From Undaria pinnatifida (lineage: Eukaryota > Sar > Phaeophyceae > Laminariales > Alariaceae), in NCBI GenBank assembly GCA_012845835.1, contig JABAKD010000011.1, positions 9,424,381-9,488,380 of the forward strand: a DNA stretch of 64,000 nt, given 5' to 3'. Both the position numbers and the translations under genes were made by a program. Positions 41,508-53,900 of the stretch are shown piece after piece. Under the pieces are notes generated by a model. That model was given only the letters and a program-made list of their open reading frames with translations. It was not told where the DNA came from and ran no database searches. Position 1 is the stretch's first letter; each line of letters begins with the position of its first letter.

Positions 41508-42414
41508 CTGTTGATTGGGGAGACAGGAGACAGGAGACAGAGGAGAGGAGATGGGAGGAGGACGAGCGGAAGAGCTGAGAGAGCAGAAGGGGGGGCCCGC
41601 CTGAGGAGTTGCAAACGATAAACAGGCCACACAGGCTCTAATATGTTGCAACTGATCGGCCAATGAAAATGAGAGCAAGATTTGAAATTCAACATTACAC
41701 CTTGGCTGCCAAAGAACCTGTTATTACTAGTACCAGTAAGCACCACCGGTAACACACGCACTACACACCAACCCGAGCACCTACAGGCCGGGACTGGATC
41801 TCTGTTGAACTGCAACGCATACATACAGGGGGCATGTCGTAATTATGCTGTAGGCTTAGCTTCTCCGACATATTATATGAGGAGCTTGCGAGCTCGCCGG
41901 TCAGATTTAGTCCATGGGCAGTTCTACTACTGCAGGTAATTATTAGTATGATACCTGGTGTGATGCGAAACAACGGCAGAAAGAGGAGTGGCTGGAAACG
42001 GCGCGGGTACTCGGGCTATATCACCCGTCTATTGGCCGGGGTACCTGCATACCCGGGACAGAGTATCACAACTCAACACCCCCGTTCACAACGAACTTGG
42101 AGTTATTTTGTGTGAGGCTTGGCGGTGGGTGGCTGAGAACACAGGTGGAAGAAATATTGACTATTATTAATAACATACTGGGTCGGGGTGCCGTCTCTAT
42201 CAGGTGGGCGGAGGCCAGCAGGACGCAGAAGTTTTCTCACCACTTCCTCTGTCCCGCCGTCTTGGTGGACTCTGCCCCTGTCGGTGGGAAAAGCGTCCAA
42301 AGAAGTGCTCGTACGGACGGACCCCGTTAGGAGTGCTTGCCGCACTTCTCGCATGAAGAGTTCGTTATATTACGCGATGGTGCAACTTTACTAAACAGAC
42401 CTGTTCACTATGTA
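41508..42414. other. No confident gene
   Basis: Pyrimidine tract of the gene F acceptor (to about 41590 on the plus strand as AGGAGA repeats), then ordinary sequence. Upstream exons of gene F may be here but were not identified. Confidence 0.35.
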
Positions 42415-42418
42415 CAGT

Positions 42419-42640
42419 TAGTAGGTGGCCCTGTATAGTGGCATATAGTGGCAGGACAGAATTGTGCCACTATTCAGGGTAGTGCCACTATTCGATATAG
42501 TGGCACTATTGCCACTATAGACAGTAGTAGGTGGCCCTGTATAGTGGCATATAGTGGCAGGACAGAATTGTGCCACTATTCAGGGTAGTGCCACTATTCG
42601 ATATAGTGGCACTATTATTGCCACTATTAGACAGTCTATA
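42419..42640. repeat. Tandem duplication of AGTGGCA-type palindromes
   Basis: GTAGGTGGCCCTGTATAGTG through TTGCCACTATAGACAGTA (about 112 bp) repeated twice almost exactly, each containing TAGTGGCACTA palindromes. Probably iterated transposase-binding-like subterminal motifs. Confidence 0.75.
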
Positions 42641-43239
42641 GTGGCAATAGTGCCACTATATCGAATAAAGAGCTTCGATGTTCACGCTGTACACTGATTA
42701 TACGCTGTTGTGTAGGTAAAGCCGTGCATACTGTTCCACTACTCGTGGTTGATTTGTGTGCAGCAGTATCCGCATGAAACACATGAAATGACCGTTGATT
42801 ATCCAACGGTTACCGAGCCTTCTGTGGTCAAGACCTGTTTCTTCTGCGCAGGCAGACCACAGGAACCACGTCCAAACGCATTGTATCATAGGTGGCACAT
42901 CAATATTTTTTGTCCGGCGGGCAGTGTAACATGGGGTTCAACATTCAACACTACGTGTAGAACGCATGAAAACAGCAACGTAGAGACGCGAAACTAACTG
43001 AAACAGCCAGTATAGAAAATTCAAACACCCCCACCCCGGCGCATCAACCCAACCACCACGAAGCTCTGCAACTGCTGTAGGCTTTAGCCGACTGATTGCA
43101 CTACGAGTTGGTAAACACTCTAATGTCCAACTGCTGTGCCGGTCTAGCGAATGTAGCTGCTAAGAATGCCATTTTCGCCTTGCGGAGAAAGTGCCCGGCG
43201 TCACCAACGCCACGCGACTCTGCGTATTGTTCTAGAGGA

Positions 43240-43473
43240 TGTTATAAGGCTTAGTTTGGGTAAGCTATTGGTTAACCAGTTGCAAGTGGTCAAACGGACT
43301 AATACCCCACTAAAGTCCTTAACAAATGGCGTCGTCGACAGACCGTGGGTTTTGGGGTCGTGGGTTCGATCCCCACCATCCGCAATAATAAACTTTTCAG
43401 AATTTCCCCCATGTATGTCCCAAAAAATTCTCTCCCAGTGGTTTGTTTGGGAGTTTACACAGTTCTAGGTCCG
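43240..43473 (+). mobile_element. TRIM-type element (copy 3, right part lost)
   Basis: LTR-like block 43240-43324 (TGTTATAAGG to CTTAACA), TGGCGTCGTCGACAG at 43327-43341, and a perfect T-arm-like hairpin GTGGG TTCGATC CCCAC at 43360-43376 followed by CATCCGCA. Similarity ends after AGGTCCGCGC; the second LTR is missing. Confidence 0.7.
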
Positions 43474-43762
43474 CGCAGGCTGGCATGATACGTGTGGCGC
43501 CCACCGCTGAGAGTGTGTGTGGGCAGGTGTGGTACAGCAGTAGTGGGGGCCCACTACTTGGAACTGCCACTATTGGGTGTGTGTGATGCCCAAAATGCCA
43601 CTATTGAGGGCCCCGTCCTCAATAGTGGTAAAGTGCCACTATATCGGGTTGAGATTTTGCCAGGAGATTTTCATGCAACTATATAGGGCACTTTACTATT
43701 CAGGTTGCCACTATACAGGGCCACCTACTGTACCAGGTAGTACTACTGTAATAAGCAAAACC

Positions 43763-43945
43763 GACCCACATATATTATAAAAATTAAAATACACTCCAGC
43801 TGTGAGATCGAAGATTTCATATATATCAACAAGCGCGATCGGAGTATCACACACAGCTTGCAAAGATGAGTTTCGACGAAATCTTCGATCTCACCGCTGG
43901 AGTGTAGTTTCATTTATATTTTTTATATATCAACAAAAAAAGAGA
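43763..43945. repeat. Inverted pair of MSFDE-peptide repeats
   Basis: A partial minus-strand copy (43763-43815; EIFDLTAGVYFNFYN) faces a full plus-strand copy (43824-43945; ARSEYHTQLAKMSFDEIFDL then TAGV and TAG). They share ACACTCCAGCTGTGAGATCG, so the DNA can fold back over about 50 bp with an 8-12 base loop. TATATA-rich ends flank the pair. Confidence 0.7.
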
Positions 43946-44862
43946 TAGCATCAATCACCCAACCGGCATCGGGGTAGCACCCAGACTGGGATCCGAATCC
44001 CGAATGCAATTACAGTATTAGTCTAATACTGCAAGACAGGATTAACAGGAGCATTGCCGAATTGTCCGTCCCTTCTTGTGCATCGGACGAGACAGCGGTG
44101 CCCGTACCACCACCATCGCCCCCATACATACCTCAGGGAGTATAAAAGGGAACATGAAAGGAAAAGAGGAACAAGGAAAGGGATATAAAGGAAACATGGT
44201 TTGGTGTTTGGCATTTGGCGACAGGCAACATGCGCCTCGGATGCACTGTGAAGTCGCGTGGAACATACCACAGGTATGGGTAAAAAAACAAGTAGTGGGG
44301 TACTTATGTGGCGCCAATACAGCTACAACGCCGGCTTTTCCGGTTGGCACAAACCGGCACTATAGAGGGACCACTACTACTACTGCTGTGCACTACCTCT
44401 GTCTCGGAGGTGTTCCGGTAGCTCTTCAAGGGTTCAGTTGTATCCATCTTCGAAAAATATGTTCGGTGTGCTGCTGCCGTTGGGTTTTTTTTTTTTCATG
44501 CATTAGTCTCGTAGACTAGACTAGACTATCGATCTTGTCATCAACAATCACCCCCGCACCCCGCCCACCCACTGCACTACGATACTACTACCAAGTAAAA
44601 AAACTAACAAAGACAGGATCTTCACCTTTTTTCTTTGTGGGCCATTTCCGATCTTGTCATACATCATCATCTCTCACCCCCCCCCCGACTGCAGTACAAA
44701 ACCAAGGGGAGCTTCAGTTTTCTGCTATTATTAATAGTTTTTTATCATCCCACCCACACCTTTTTGACGAGCAGTAGAGACAGCAGCAGTGGTAGTGTCG
44801 ACAGACAAACAAGCACACACGACAGACGAGACAGAACTGCCACCAGCGATATACTCTCCATC

Positions 44863-44979
44863 ATGAGCTCGTCGCCACTTGCGCCGGGGACCGGAGGGTA
44901 TCACCACCAGCAGCGGCAGCAGCGGCTGGGGCAGGAGGAGGAAAAAAATGCGGAACCACCCTCTCACAATATCGGGCAG
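44863..44979 (+). CDS. Gene G first coding exon
   Basis: ATG in TCATCATGAGC after a CAG/ACA-rich leader (44770-44862). Reads MSSSPLAPGTGGYHHQQRQQ then RLGQEEEKNAEPPSHNIGQ; donor GTGAGA at 44980, phase 0. Upstream in-frame stops support a true start. Confidence 0.55.
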
Positions 44980-47900
44980 GTGAGAGTGGGCATGTCGTGC
45001 ATTGGGAGAGGGGATAAGAGAGGAGGTTTGCCCTGTTCCCATCCGAGAAGGCACAAGTAAAGTACCGGTCACCTTGCAAGGTTGATTGTAGGACAGTCTC
45101 ACGCAGACTTGCGGGGAGAGGGACCGAGCCAGAAGAGCAAGGGCTGACAGATTCGGGTTCAGTGCCTCCCGGCTGCCGTTCGTATTTCGGGTTACAGCAC
45201 ACAAGTGGCAGCGACATTGTCTTCGTGGTTTACATTGGGGTGGTCTGCGAGGGCGGCACCAGCAGCGTTTGTTCCCGTCGTACGGACCTGCCTTGTTGCC
45301 TCTCTAGTAGCATGTGCACTCCTCCCTTGTGACTGCCACGTGGTTCCCTTGCCCCTATTCGGACTTGGGACGAGTCAATCTTGCAAGGGCATACGCCCAG
45401 GCGAGTCGAGACCTAGAGGTAGAGACGGAATAGGAATCCTTGCAACTCTAGCAGGCCCAACTAGGCGTCCGGTTGCATTGTCGCGCGAGCGCGCGAGCGC
45501 GCGGGCTGAGCTGGCGCCAGCTCTGCTTCTCAAAGCTCGTTCGAGCGAGTACAGCAGTTATTCTCTGTGCGTGCTGCGGCAACCCACCTGATATGGGTGG
45601 TCTTACCGCCACACCCAGGTAACTCATACCTGGTAGGTTGCAGCTGGCTGCACATATATGATGGCTTATTTTTATGCGCTTCACACGGAGCTTCTAGTAT
45701 GCACGCAACACGCTCCTGCTTGCTCGGCGGGTATACCGGCACGTGCTTTGTATACCGTGACTGTGTTCGCAGCTTCCAAACAGTAGTCGAACCTAGTTGA
45801 CGTGAATGCTGAATGACAGGTACCATGCGTTTGTTCTTTACATGCAATAACCCATTATTTCCAGCCGTCGATATCCAGCACACCAAGTGTCCCCGCTGAT
45901 TCTTCATCCCAGAAAGGCACCAACTCCTATCAAATGCAACCCGTATATGACGGCGTATAACGCCGGGGATATTGTATATCACACCCCCGGAGTATACCAC
46001 TCTGGTGATGAATTATGCTAAATCCCCAAGCAACTACTCGATATATCACCCGGGTACATTGTGTACCACCCCCCCTGCTGTCTCATGCCTCGTATCGGTA
46101 CGACATTCCCAAAATACCTGCCGCCCCCCGAAATGCAGAACGGGCACAGCAACAACGTTCTTAACCTTCCTACATACACAGGTCGTTTGTGGTCAATTTC
46201 AATCTTGCACGTCGGTCCAGACGGACTCGACCCTGTCCCAACACGCCAACCCCAACCGTTTGGTGGGCTCGGAATCGGCACGTGCAGTAGCGCGACTCCG
46301 CAGCGTGATTGTAGTGTTGCAGCCGTTTGAAATCAGCATTATCGCACCCCCTAGACTGCGACCTCGCTCGATAACGTGGTTTTTTAAGTTCGAAACAACC
46401 ACCCTATTTATCACCGGGGGACGTTGTATAGCACACACCCTGGAATATATAATACCAGGTGATTTTATTTGGAGCCCCTCAAACGTTATCACCGAGGGTG
46501 TGCCATACACCCCGTCATATATGGCTTTATATGTACAGTCGTAACCCCGCCTTAGTACGGTACCCTTTCAAAAGTGCGGGTTCCAAGTCCAGTGCGCGGT
46601 GTAATTTAAGCACTGTTCACAACCTCATCCTACGAAATGCACTGCACCCTCCCCTCGGGATAGTTCGCGGTCCACTGTAATTTGGGTGTTGTCTGGCGAG
46701 ACCCTGCACTTTTGAAGAATCCCACGACCAAAATTTATACCAGCAGGTTGAAACAGTGTACATTAAACATCGAATGGGGCAATGGCGCAATAGGAAAATC
46801 GTTATTTCCGTATAGTAGTAGTGGATCGGAGGCTTGTTGTACAATAATAGTAGCTCGGCAGGCTTATCTCAAGACGAGAATGTAACTGTGGACTGACCTT
46901 CCTGGGATACAGCACCCCTCAAACGAACGGAAGGGAAAAGAAGCAACGGAAGGGAAGAAGAGAAGCGAAGGGAAGGGAAAGCACGGAGGGATCCAGGCGC
47001 CTGATATACTATCTCAAGTATAGACTAGTGACCTGACCCGTGCTCGTGTAGTTTTCGCGGAAGACGTGGACAAACAAAACATACATTCTCCAACTCTTAT
47101 TCCGAGCGCTTAGTACGCCAAACGTGAGGGAAAACTATTGACGATACATGGTATATATCAAAGCGACGAAGGACATCGGTTCGACTTTTTTTTTCCTAGA
47201 AAAAACACCTTTTTTTGTGTTTGCAAAAACAAAATTATTAAGCGCTTCTTTCTGGCGTAGACTATTATTTTTGGTTTTGCCTCACTTTTTCATGTTCTGC
47301 GTTTCTATTTTCTGTTATTATTTATGATTTCGATTTTTGATTTATTGACAGTATTGCTTTTGTTGTGTTATTTTCTACCGTACACGACACGTTGGCCTTT
47401 CGATTTCGTTTGCGATTGCTTTGGTTTTTTCTGTCTCCAAGCAGTCTGTGACCACAATGAACGGGTTTATTTAAGCACAACATGACCTTTATCTGCTCAA
47501 GGATGAATCAGCACGGACACTGGGTATACTGATGTTGGGTACCAGGTATGTAGAAAGAAGACAACACGCAACACAGGCACCACACATATGTATCTAATGT
47601 CTAGTAACTATACCATGTATCAGGGATCAGGGTATCGTATCCTGAGACGTTATTTGGCGCCGAACGCTTTTGTGATGATCCTCGATGGTTAGTCTTCTTC
47701 CTGTTTGTTCCCCCTTGTGGCACCTGCCAAAATGTTTCTACGTCGAGAAGGAGCAGAAGCGGCAGCCGTCGCTACCACCGCCGCCGCTATCGCAGCAACA
47801 GCAACAGCAGCAACAAGAGGAGCAGCAGAAACAGCTAGACCCAATGCTGTTCCCGCCATCCACCACCGCAAACGGCACCATCCCCAGCACCCCCAGCATC

Positions 47901-50900
47901 AGCTGCTGCCCGAACCTTGAGGAGTTGGTCGACATGTTCTTTGTACAGGTTAGTTGGTTGGTGTTGATAATATATTGATTATGACGATGATGACACATAC
48001 ACATACACATACACATGTATATATACGGTAGGTGATCCCTTTTAAGGGAGTCCGCGATAAGGAAAAGCGGTACATAAGGGACCTCGAACTTGTCCGCACC
48101 TATGTTCCTCATCCCTTACAGTAGTGGACGCAATAGTCCCTTGATAAGGGATTCCAGGTGCCACTACACTGGCTCCCGCTGAAAAAACGCCCCTCAACCC
48201 CTTTAGAGCCCCCGAACCCCTTCCTATACTAAAGCCAAGTGATTTTGTCCCCAAGAACGGGTTTCCAGTTGTAGAAGGGTTAAATTGGAAAATGTATTCA
48301 TGTTACTCTGAAATCCTTTGCGTGTTGTCAATGGTGGTAAAATGATGATGCGTGTTGCTCATTGTGTGTTTGCTGCCATTTGTTCTTGTTTTGACATCGA
48401 ATGCGACATACTGCTGATGGTGTACCAGGCATTTTTATTTCGGTAGGGCTTTCCAGAGGGAAAGCACCGGAAAATTGTCTACAGTAAAATGAAATAAAAA
48501 TACCAGGTACTGCGGTAGTAGTGTCAATGGTAGTGTCGGCCATGCGAAGTAGGGCGGGCTAAAAGGGTAGGGGAAATTTCCGAAGTACAGCGTAGGGAGG
48601 CAGTAACATTGAAGCGTGTTATGCTGCACATTGTCGCGGATGACAAACATCACCATCACAAAGTCATGCTCCGTTTCATACCCCCTCCCCGGTCCCTATC
48701 AACTTATTCAACGCTGCCTCCTATCTATGCCCAAGAAAGTACGCACAAGTCGCCGAAGCCCGCCTCACAAGAGGTTCTTAGTAGCACGCAGCCCACCCTT
48801 CATGCGACTCGCCAAACTTCTTTCGGCCCTTCGCGCTTGGTGTAAGCAAATCTTTCCCGGTAGTCTCCGTGCCGGTGTTGAAAAGATGCGAGGGTCTATG
48901 GTCTTACCTACGGCCATATGATTGAGTACCCCCCCCCCTCCTGGGGGTTCCTGATACCACTCCTGGTACTATTAGTAGCCTACTGTAATGCCAAACTCTA
49001 GTACAGAAAAATCTTCTTTCGAAGGCAAAAGAGGTTGAATAGATTTATGATTAAAACACGTTTCTAATTTCTAGTGTCTTCATCGTGCCCCCCCCCCAGC
49101 CTGTGCGGATCTCTACTTATGTCTTGCTCAAGAAGTTTAGCCTATTTGTTTCCGATCATAGCTACCTTGTGAACCTCTATTTGGATGGGGCAGGCAAGGT
49201 GCAAGTTTATGGATCAATTTGACGAGACGGCAAAGACAATGAGCCGTACGATGAAGAACGAGCTATCGCTCCGAGCCGAGCAAGAACGGCAGAGGCGTGC
49301 CGAGTGGGAGGTGAGAGAACGGAGAGGATTATACGGACGGAATCGATAAATGACTGAAACTGTGATAGATGCCGTCAATGGCAGCCCGTAAAATCATGAT
49401 GTTTGGTGTTAAGGCAATACATGTAATCACGCATCATCACAGCAGATGAGCATTTGGTAACGGCCAAGACGCTTCACGGTGTGAAACCGCACCATACTGG
49501 GTAACGGGTTTGTGTTTTTAAAATGAACGAGGGCTATAATGCAGGATCCTGTCATGGAGTGCCCTCCGTAGAAGGATAGTTTACAGATTCGAAGTGAAAC
49601 CATGTAATAGTTGAGGTGAAACCACGTGATATTAGATACCACATTCATTCACGTCAAGGCCATCATGGATGGGCGATAATGTAGGTGACGATGATGTGAC
49701 AAGCAGGACGCCCCCCTCATCTCACTACCCTGCCCAATCCTGCCCTACTCTGTCTTGTCTGCTTGTCTGTCTTTTAGAGTTCAATGTAGAGGAAATAATG
49801 CATAGCTTTGGGTCTATCCAGCGAGTCATGAGGAGAGACCAACCCAAGACACCGGAGCCCATGAGGGGCACGCTTACCAACACCGACCAACCACGCATCG
49901 TCCACTCGGAGTACCACCACATGCACCACTTTTTTTTCTGAGGTTCCCCATTTTGGGAGCTCAAGACCTTCCCCAAAAGCTGATTTGGAGAAAAATTAAG
50001 CTGATAACGGACGAAAGTTCCCATGACCTAGGTACCCGACGAAAATCATGCAAAATAATGAAGTATTTCCGACGATTTTGGGTTAAGGAGCCCCGTCATT
50101 CACAAACCATTTTTAAGACGAAAAGGGGTACCTCTCTCGTGGCATTAGGCGATCGCGCGGTGAGGCGCGGTGCGACTTTTTAATGAACAACGTACCATGC
50201 GGTGCGGTGTGTGGCAGAGTTTGTGCCTAAGAAGCACACGGTACGGTACTGCGCGGTGCCGGTTTTTGCTACCGTTGGCGTGTGGTACGGTGCTGATCCG
50301 TGTTTAGTAAATGCCACGGTTCGGTTTTGTACCGGATACGAGTTAGATCCCGTATAGAGAGGATAGAACGCACCCCTCCTGTGCGACCGCTTGCTAGCTC
50401 TTTTCGTTCTTGTATTTATGACTCACATCTCTGTGCATTCTCACAACCCGTCCAATATTATCGATCCCTGTGGGAAAGTCGAATTAACTATTTTCGTCCA
50501 CCATGTCTTCGTCACGCGCCCCTTGTGCGTTCTCTCCCATCCGTGCTGTGCTGAAAAAAATGTAGCGGCTGCACACGACACCGTGCGATACTGAATACAA
50601 CCAAAGCGATTTTCTACAGGATCCGCGCGTGTTTCACGCACCGATATGTATGCGTGAGAGATGTTCGTACACCAAAACACAATCAAAACACAACACACCA
50701 ACGCGATCCGCAGACGTCGGCGAATCGCCCAAAAACGTGGCGAAATTATATTCCTGACCAGCGCTTCGAAAATTTAAAGGCACTGTTTAACAACCGCATT
50801 TTCCCACGTTGCAGCCCAATAATGCTTCGGAGTCTCTAGCGGTAGCACGCAACTTCTCACCCGAAGTGGGTGTTTCCTGGAGTCAGGATGGGGGGGGGGG

Positions 50901-53900
50901 GCTGTGCGAACTCGATGATCCCTGTACGGAACCTCACTTAAAATCGCCCCGTTCTCGTTTTTTTGCGTACTCGTGTGCGTTCTCTCCGACCCGTGAGAAC
51001 CTGCTGATCCATGCTCTATTTCCACTCTTTGCGGTAAGTTGTGTACTGGTGTAGCTAAATGTGCTGTATGGCCTGTACGGCATGTACTTCGAACTCGCAT
51101 GGCGTTTCGGCATGTATGTGCTGTATGTGCGGGCGTCGTGTCTTCATCGCGACGACGAGGATAATAACAGTGACATCGAATTTCCATTCTCCACCATGGT
51201 TTCTATTCCATTGCGTAGCCTAAAACACACCTCACAGCTCTTCTGGTAGTAGTAGTAGTAGTAGTAGTAGTACATATAAGTATCAGTAGTAAGTGCAATG
51301 TAGTGACCTTTTCATGGTGGGGTGCGCGTGCTGTATGCCGGTTTCGATCGAGAGCCTCGACGCGTGCTACGATAGAGGTGCACCACTTTTTTTCTTAGGC
51401 TCCTCAATTTGGGAGCTTAAGACCCCTCCCAAAAAAAATCGATTAGGAGAAAAATAAAAACACCTCACCGGATGAGAAATTCCATCGCCTAGGTATATAA
51501 CGAGAATCATGCAAAAAAAGAATGGCCGATTTTTTCCGACGATTTTGGGCTAAGGAGCCCCGTCATTCAGAAACCATTTTTAAGACGAAAAGAGGTACCT
51601 CCATCGTAGCATGCGTCCCTCGCAGAGACCCAATTTCAACATACCCGGCGTCTATAGAAGGGAACAAACTTGCATTAGCGCCGTGGGACTTGTTTCGTCG
51701 CGGACTGTTTTAACCTGGCCAAAGTCGTCGTGCCGTAGTGCGTGTTGCACGCTTGCCTATGTTTAGTGGTTCGCGGCTGATTCTTCAGAAAGGCTGTTTT
51801 TTCAATATTTGTTATTATCTACGGTATGGCTTCGAACGCACACCTGCTGCAAATATGGAGCACTCTCGAGAAGTATTGTTTTAGGTGTACTGCTGTGATA
51901 GTACTGTAGTAGTAACAATGATCCGAATTGTAGTACCAACACTAGGTGTAGTCAGTGTAGCTCAACACTGTTGGGGATACCCGCCTGAACATACTCTACG
52001 AGGAACCTTACCCCTGTGTTTCCTGATCTCATGCCTCTGTCGAGGATGCATCCGTCGATACCTATGATGTCGGTAGTACGGAAGCCGCAGTCGGCGGTAA
52101 GGTTGTAGTTGTGGTATCATGGGGTCCTTCACCCTCTTCCTTGTGTCGAGTCGTGATCTCGATCCGGCACTCTCAAGCGGCGGAGCCTGTGCGCCCCTCA
52201 AAGTAAATAAATACGAGGCGAACGTACCATGAACGAACACGCCGCCGCTGAAGCCGCCATCGTGGTGTCTCTAATATCTGTAGTGAGGTTCCAACCGTCA
52301 CACTTCGTATCAATAGTTAAGCTGGGTTCGTCAAGTACCACAAGGAAAATGAACATCATGAGGGCCATCCACCACCATCATCGCAATCGAATAACGCTCC
52401 AGCCTGGCGAATTTGTGCTCCCCGTTGTTTCCACCCAATCAACCAATCAATCAATCACGCGCTCGATACGCTCTCACACTCCGCTCACATTGTATCGTCT
52501 GGACGCACGTGGCAGATCTCCGAAGTCAATGCTCTCCAGCAGGAGGTGAAGGAGTTACGTACAAGCAAGGATCAGATTACAGCAGAGCTGGAAATGATTA
52601 GAATGCCAATGATGGAAACACCATCATCTTTGAGGTCGGGCATGCCCTGCATGTCCGGGAGAGATTTTCAGATTCCCCACGGCACTCCTTCAGCGGGAGC
52701 CGGACCGCCTCTGCGCACGCCGGCAACAAGGTTGTCCCTTTTTTCCTTGTCGTCAGTGTCAGGGAAGATGGATGTTACAGCAACACCGGGCATCGAGACG
52801 CCACCGTGTCCTTTTCCGGGACTGTTCGGGACGGCTACCGCTGCGAAACTGGTGCCGTCGCCGTTGCCGCTGCAGCCGTCACGGTCGCCGCCGCAGTCGC
52901 AGCCCCAGCCCCAGCCATCAGCGCAGCCGCAGCAACCGGTGCAGCTGGAGTCGCGGCCGGAACAGTCGCAGTCGCAGACGAAGCCGCAGTCACAGCCGGA
53001 GCAGGAGAAACAGTGGCAGCGGCAGCCACAGTCGGAGCAGCAGTCTCAGCCGCAGCCAGAGCAGCAGCCGAAGTCACATGCGCGGGCGTAGTTGCAGCCG
53101 CTGCCGTTAGACGCAACTCCAGCAAACACGATGGTAGCCACCACCCCTGTTCCTTCCTGCCCCCCCACGCCGTCATCAGCTCTTTTGGCTGACGCCCGTA
53201 TGGCTGCCTTCCAGGGAGCTTGTACTCCCACGGGCACCCATGATGCCGTCGCCATGGCTGCCGCCTCCGCTGCCCAGTCCACCTTTCTGGCAGCTTACTA
53301 CTCTGGTAATAGCCAGAACATGGCACCACCCGCTTCGGTCCCACCTACCACATTGATCTCCGCTCTAGCCACCCCTGGCCCTTTTCCGGTGCTTACTTCG
53401 GCCTTGCCGTCGACATTTGATGCCGCTATCATGGCTCCGGATGACCAGGACCCTACGGTCGAGTTAACTGGACAGGGGTTGGAGATTCCCGGTCCTAACG
53501 CAGTTGCCACGGCTACCGCTTCCCCCCCAGCGACTGCAACCGTCATGCCTACCGCTCCCCCGCCAGCGGCTGCCGTGACTCACGTCGTTGCGCGCGATGT
53601 TCCGGATGGTGGTATGACTGCCAAGGCATGTGATGTTACAGTCATCGCTGCCTCCGATGCCACCGCCGCCGGCGCCACCACCACGCCCGGTGCTAACCCC
53701 GTAGCACCCTTCGTGGCACGCTTGTCGTCGGCTGGACGGCGCTCGTCTCTTCCGGTGGGTGGGATTTCAAGGAGGAGGACTTCGGTGCCCACGGGGATGC
53801 CGTTCACCGTCTTTAGCGAAAGTATGCCGCCGCCGCAGTCGCGGACGCCGTTCTCCACCACTAAGAAAGTCCCCACTTGCTTCGGCGCTACTCTGCTCAG

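Larger units (their letters stand above)
42415..43730. mobile_element. TA-flanked TIR element (mariner-type, non-autonomous)
   Basis: The ends AGTAGGTGGCCCTGTATAGT (left, after CAGTT) and ACTATACAGGGCCACCTACTG (right) are inverted; TA dinucleotides flank both (42413-42414, 43731-43732). Both subterminal regions hold many TAGTGGCA/TGCCACTA motifs, and 42419-42640 is a 112-bp tandem duplication of them. A TRIM remnant (43240-43473) is nested inside. No transposase frame. TA target and TIRs point to the Tc1/mariner superfamily. Confidence 0.65.

Noticed and set aside
40899-41578. Plus-strand open frames opposite gene F, up to 221 codons
   Set aside because: Shadows of the longer minus-strand frame, which has better splice sites and composition.
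43975-44035. tRNA-like segment with GGGATCCGAATCCC
   Set aside because: A short palindrome is present but D-arm, anticodon arm and acceptor stem cannot be built.
45205-45591. 128-codon plus-strand frame
   Set aside because: Starts only at GTG, is low in complexity (GCGA repeats) and cannot be phased into gene G.
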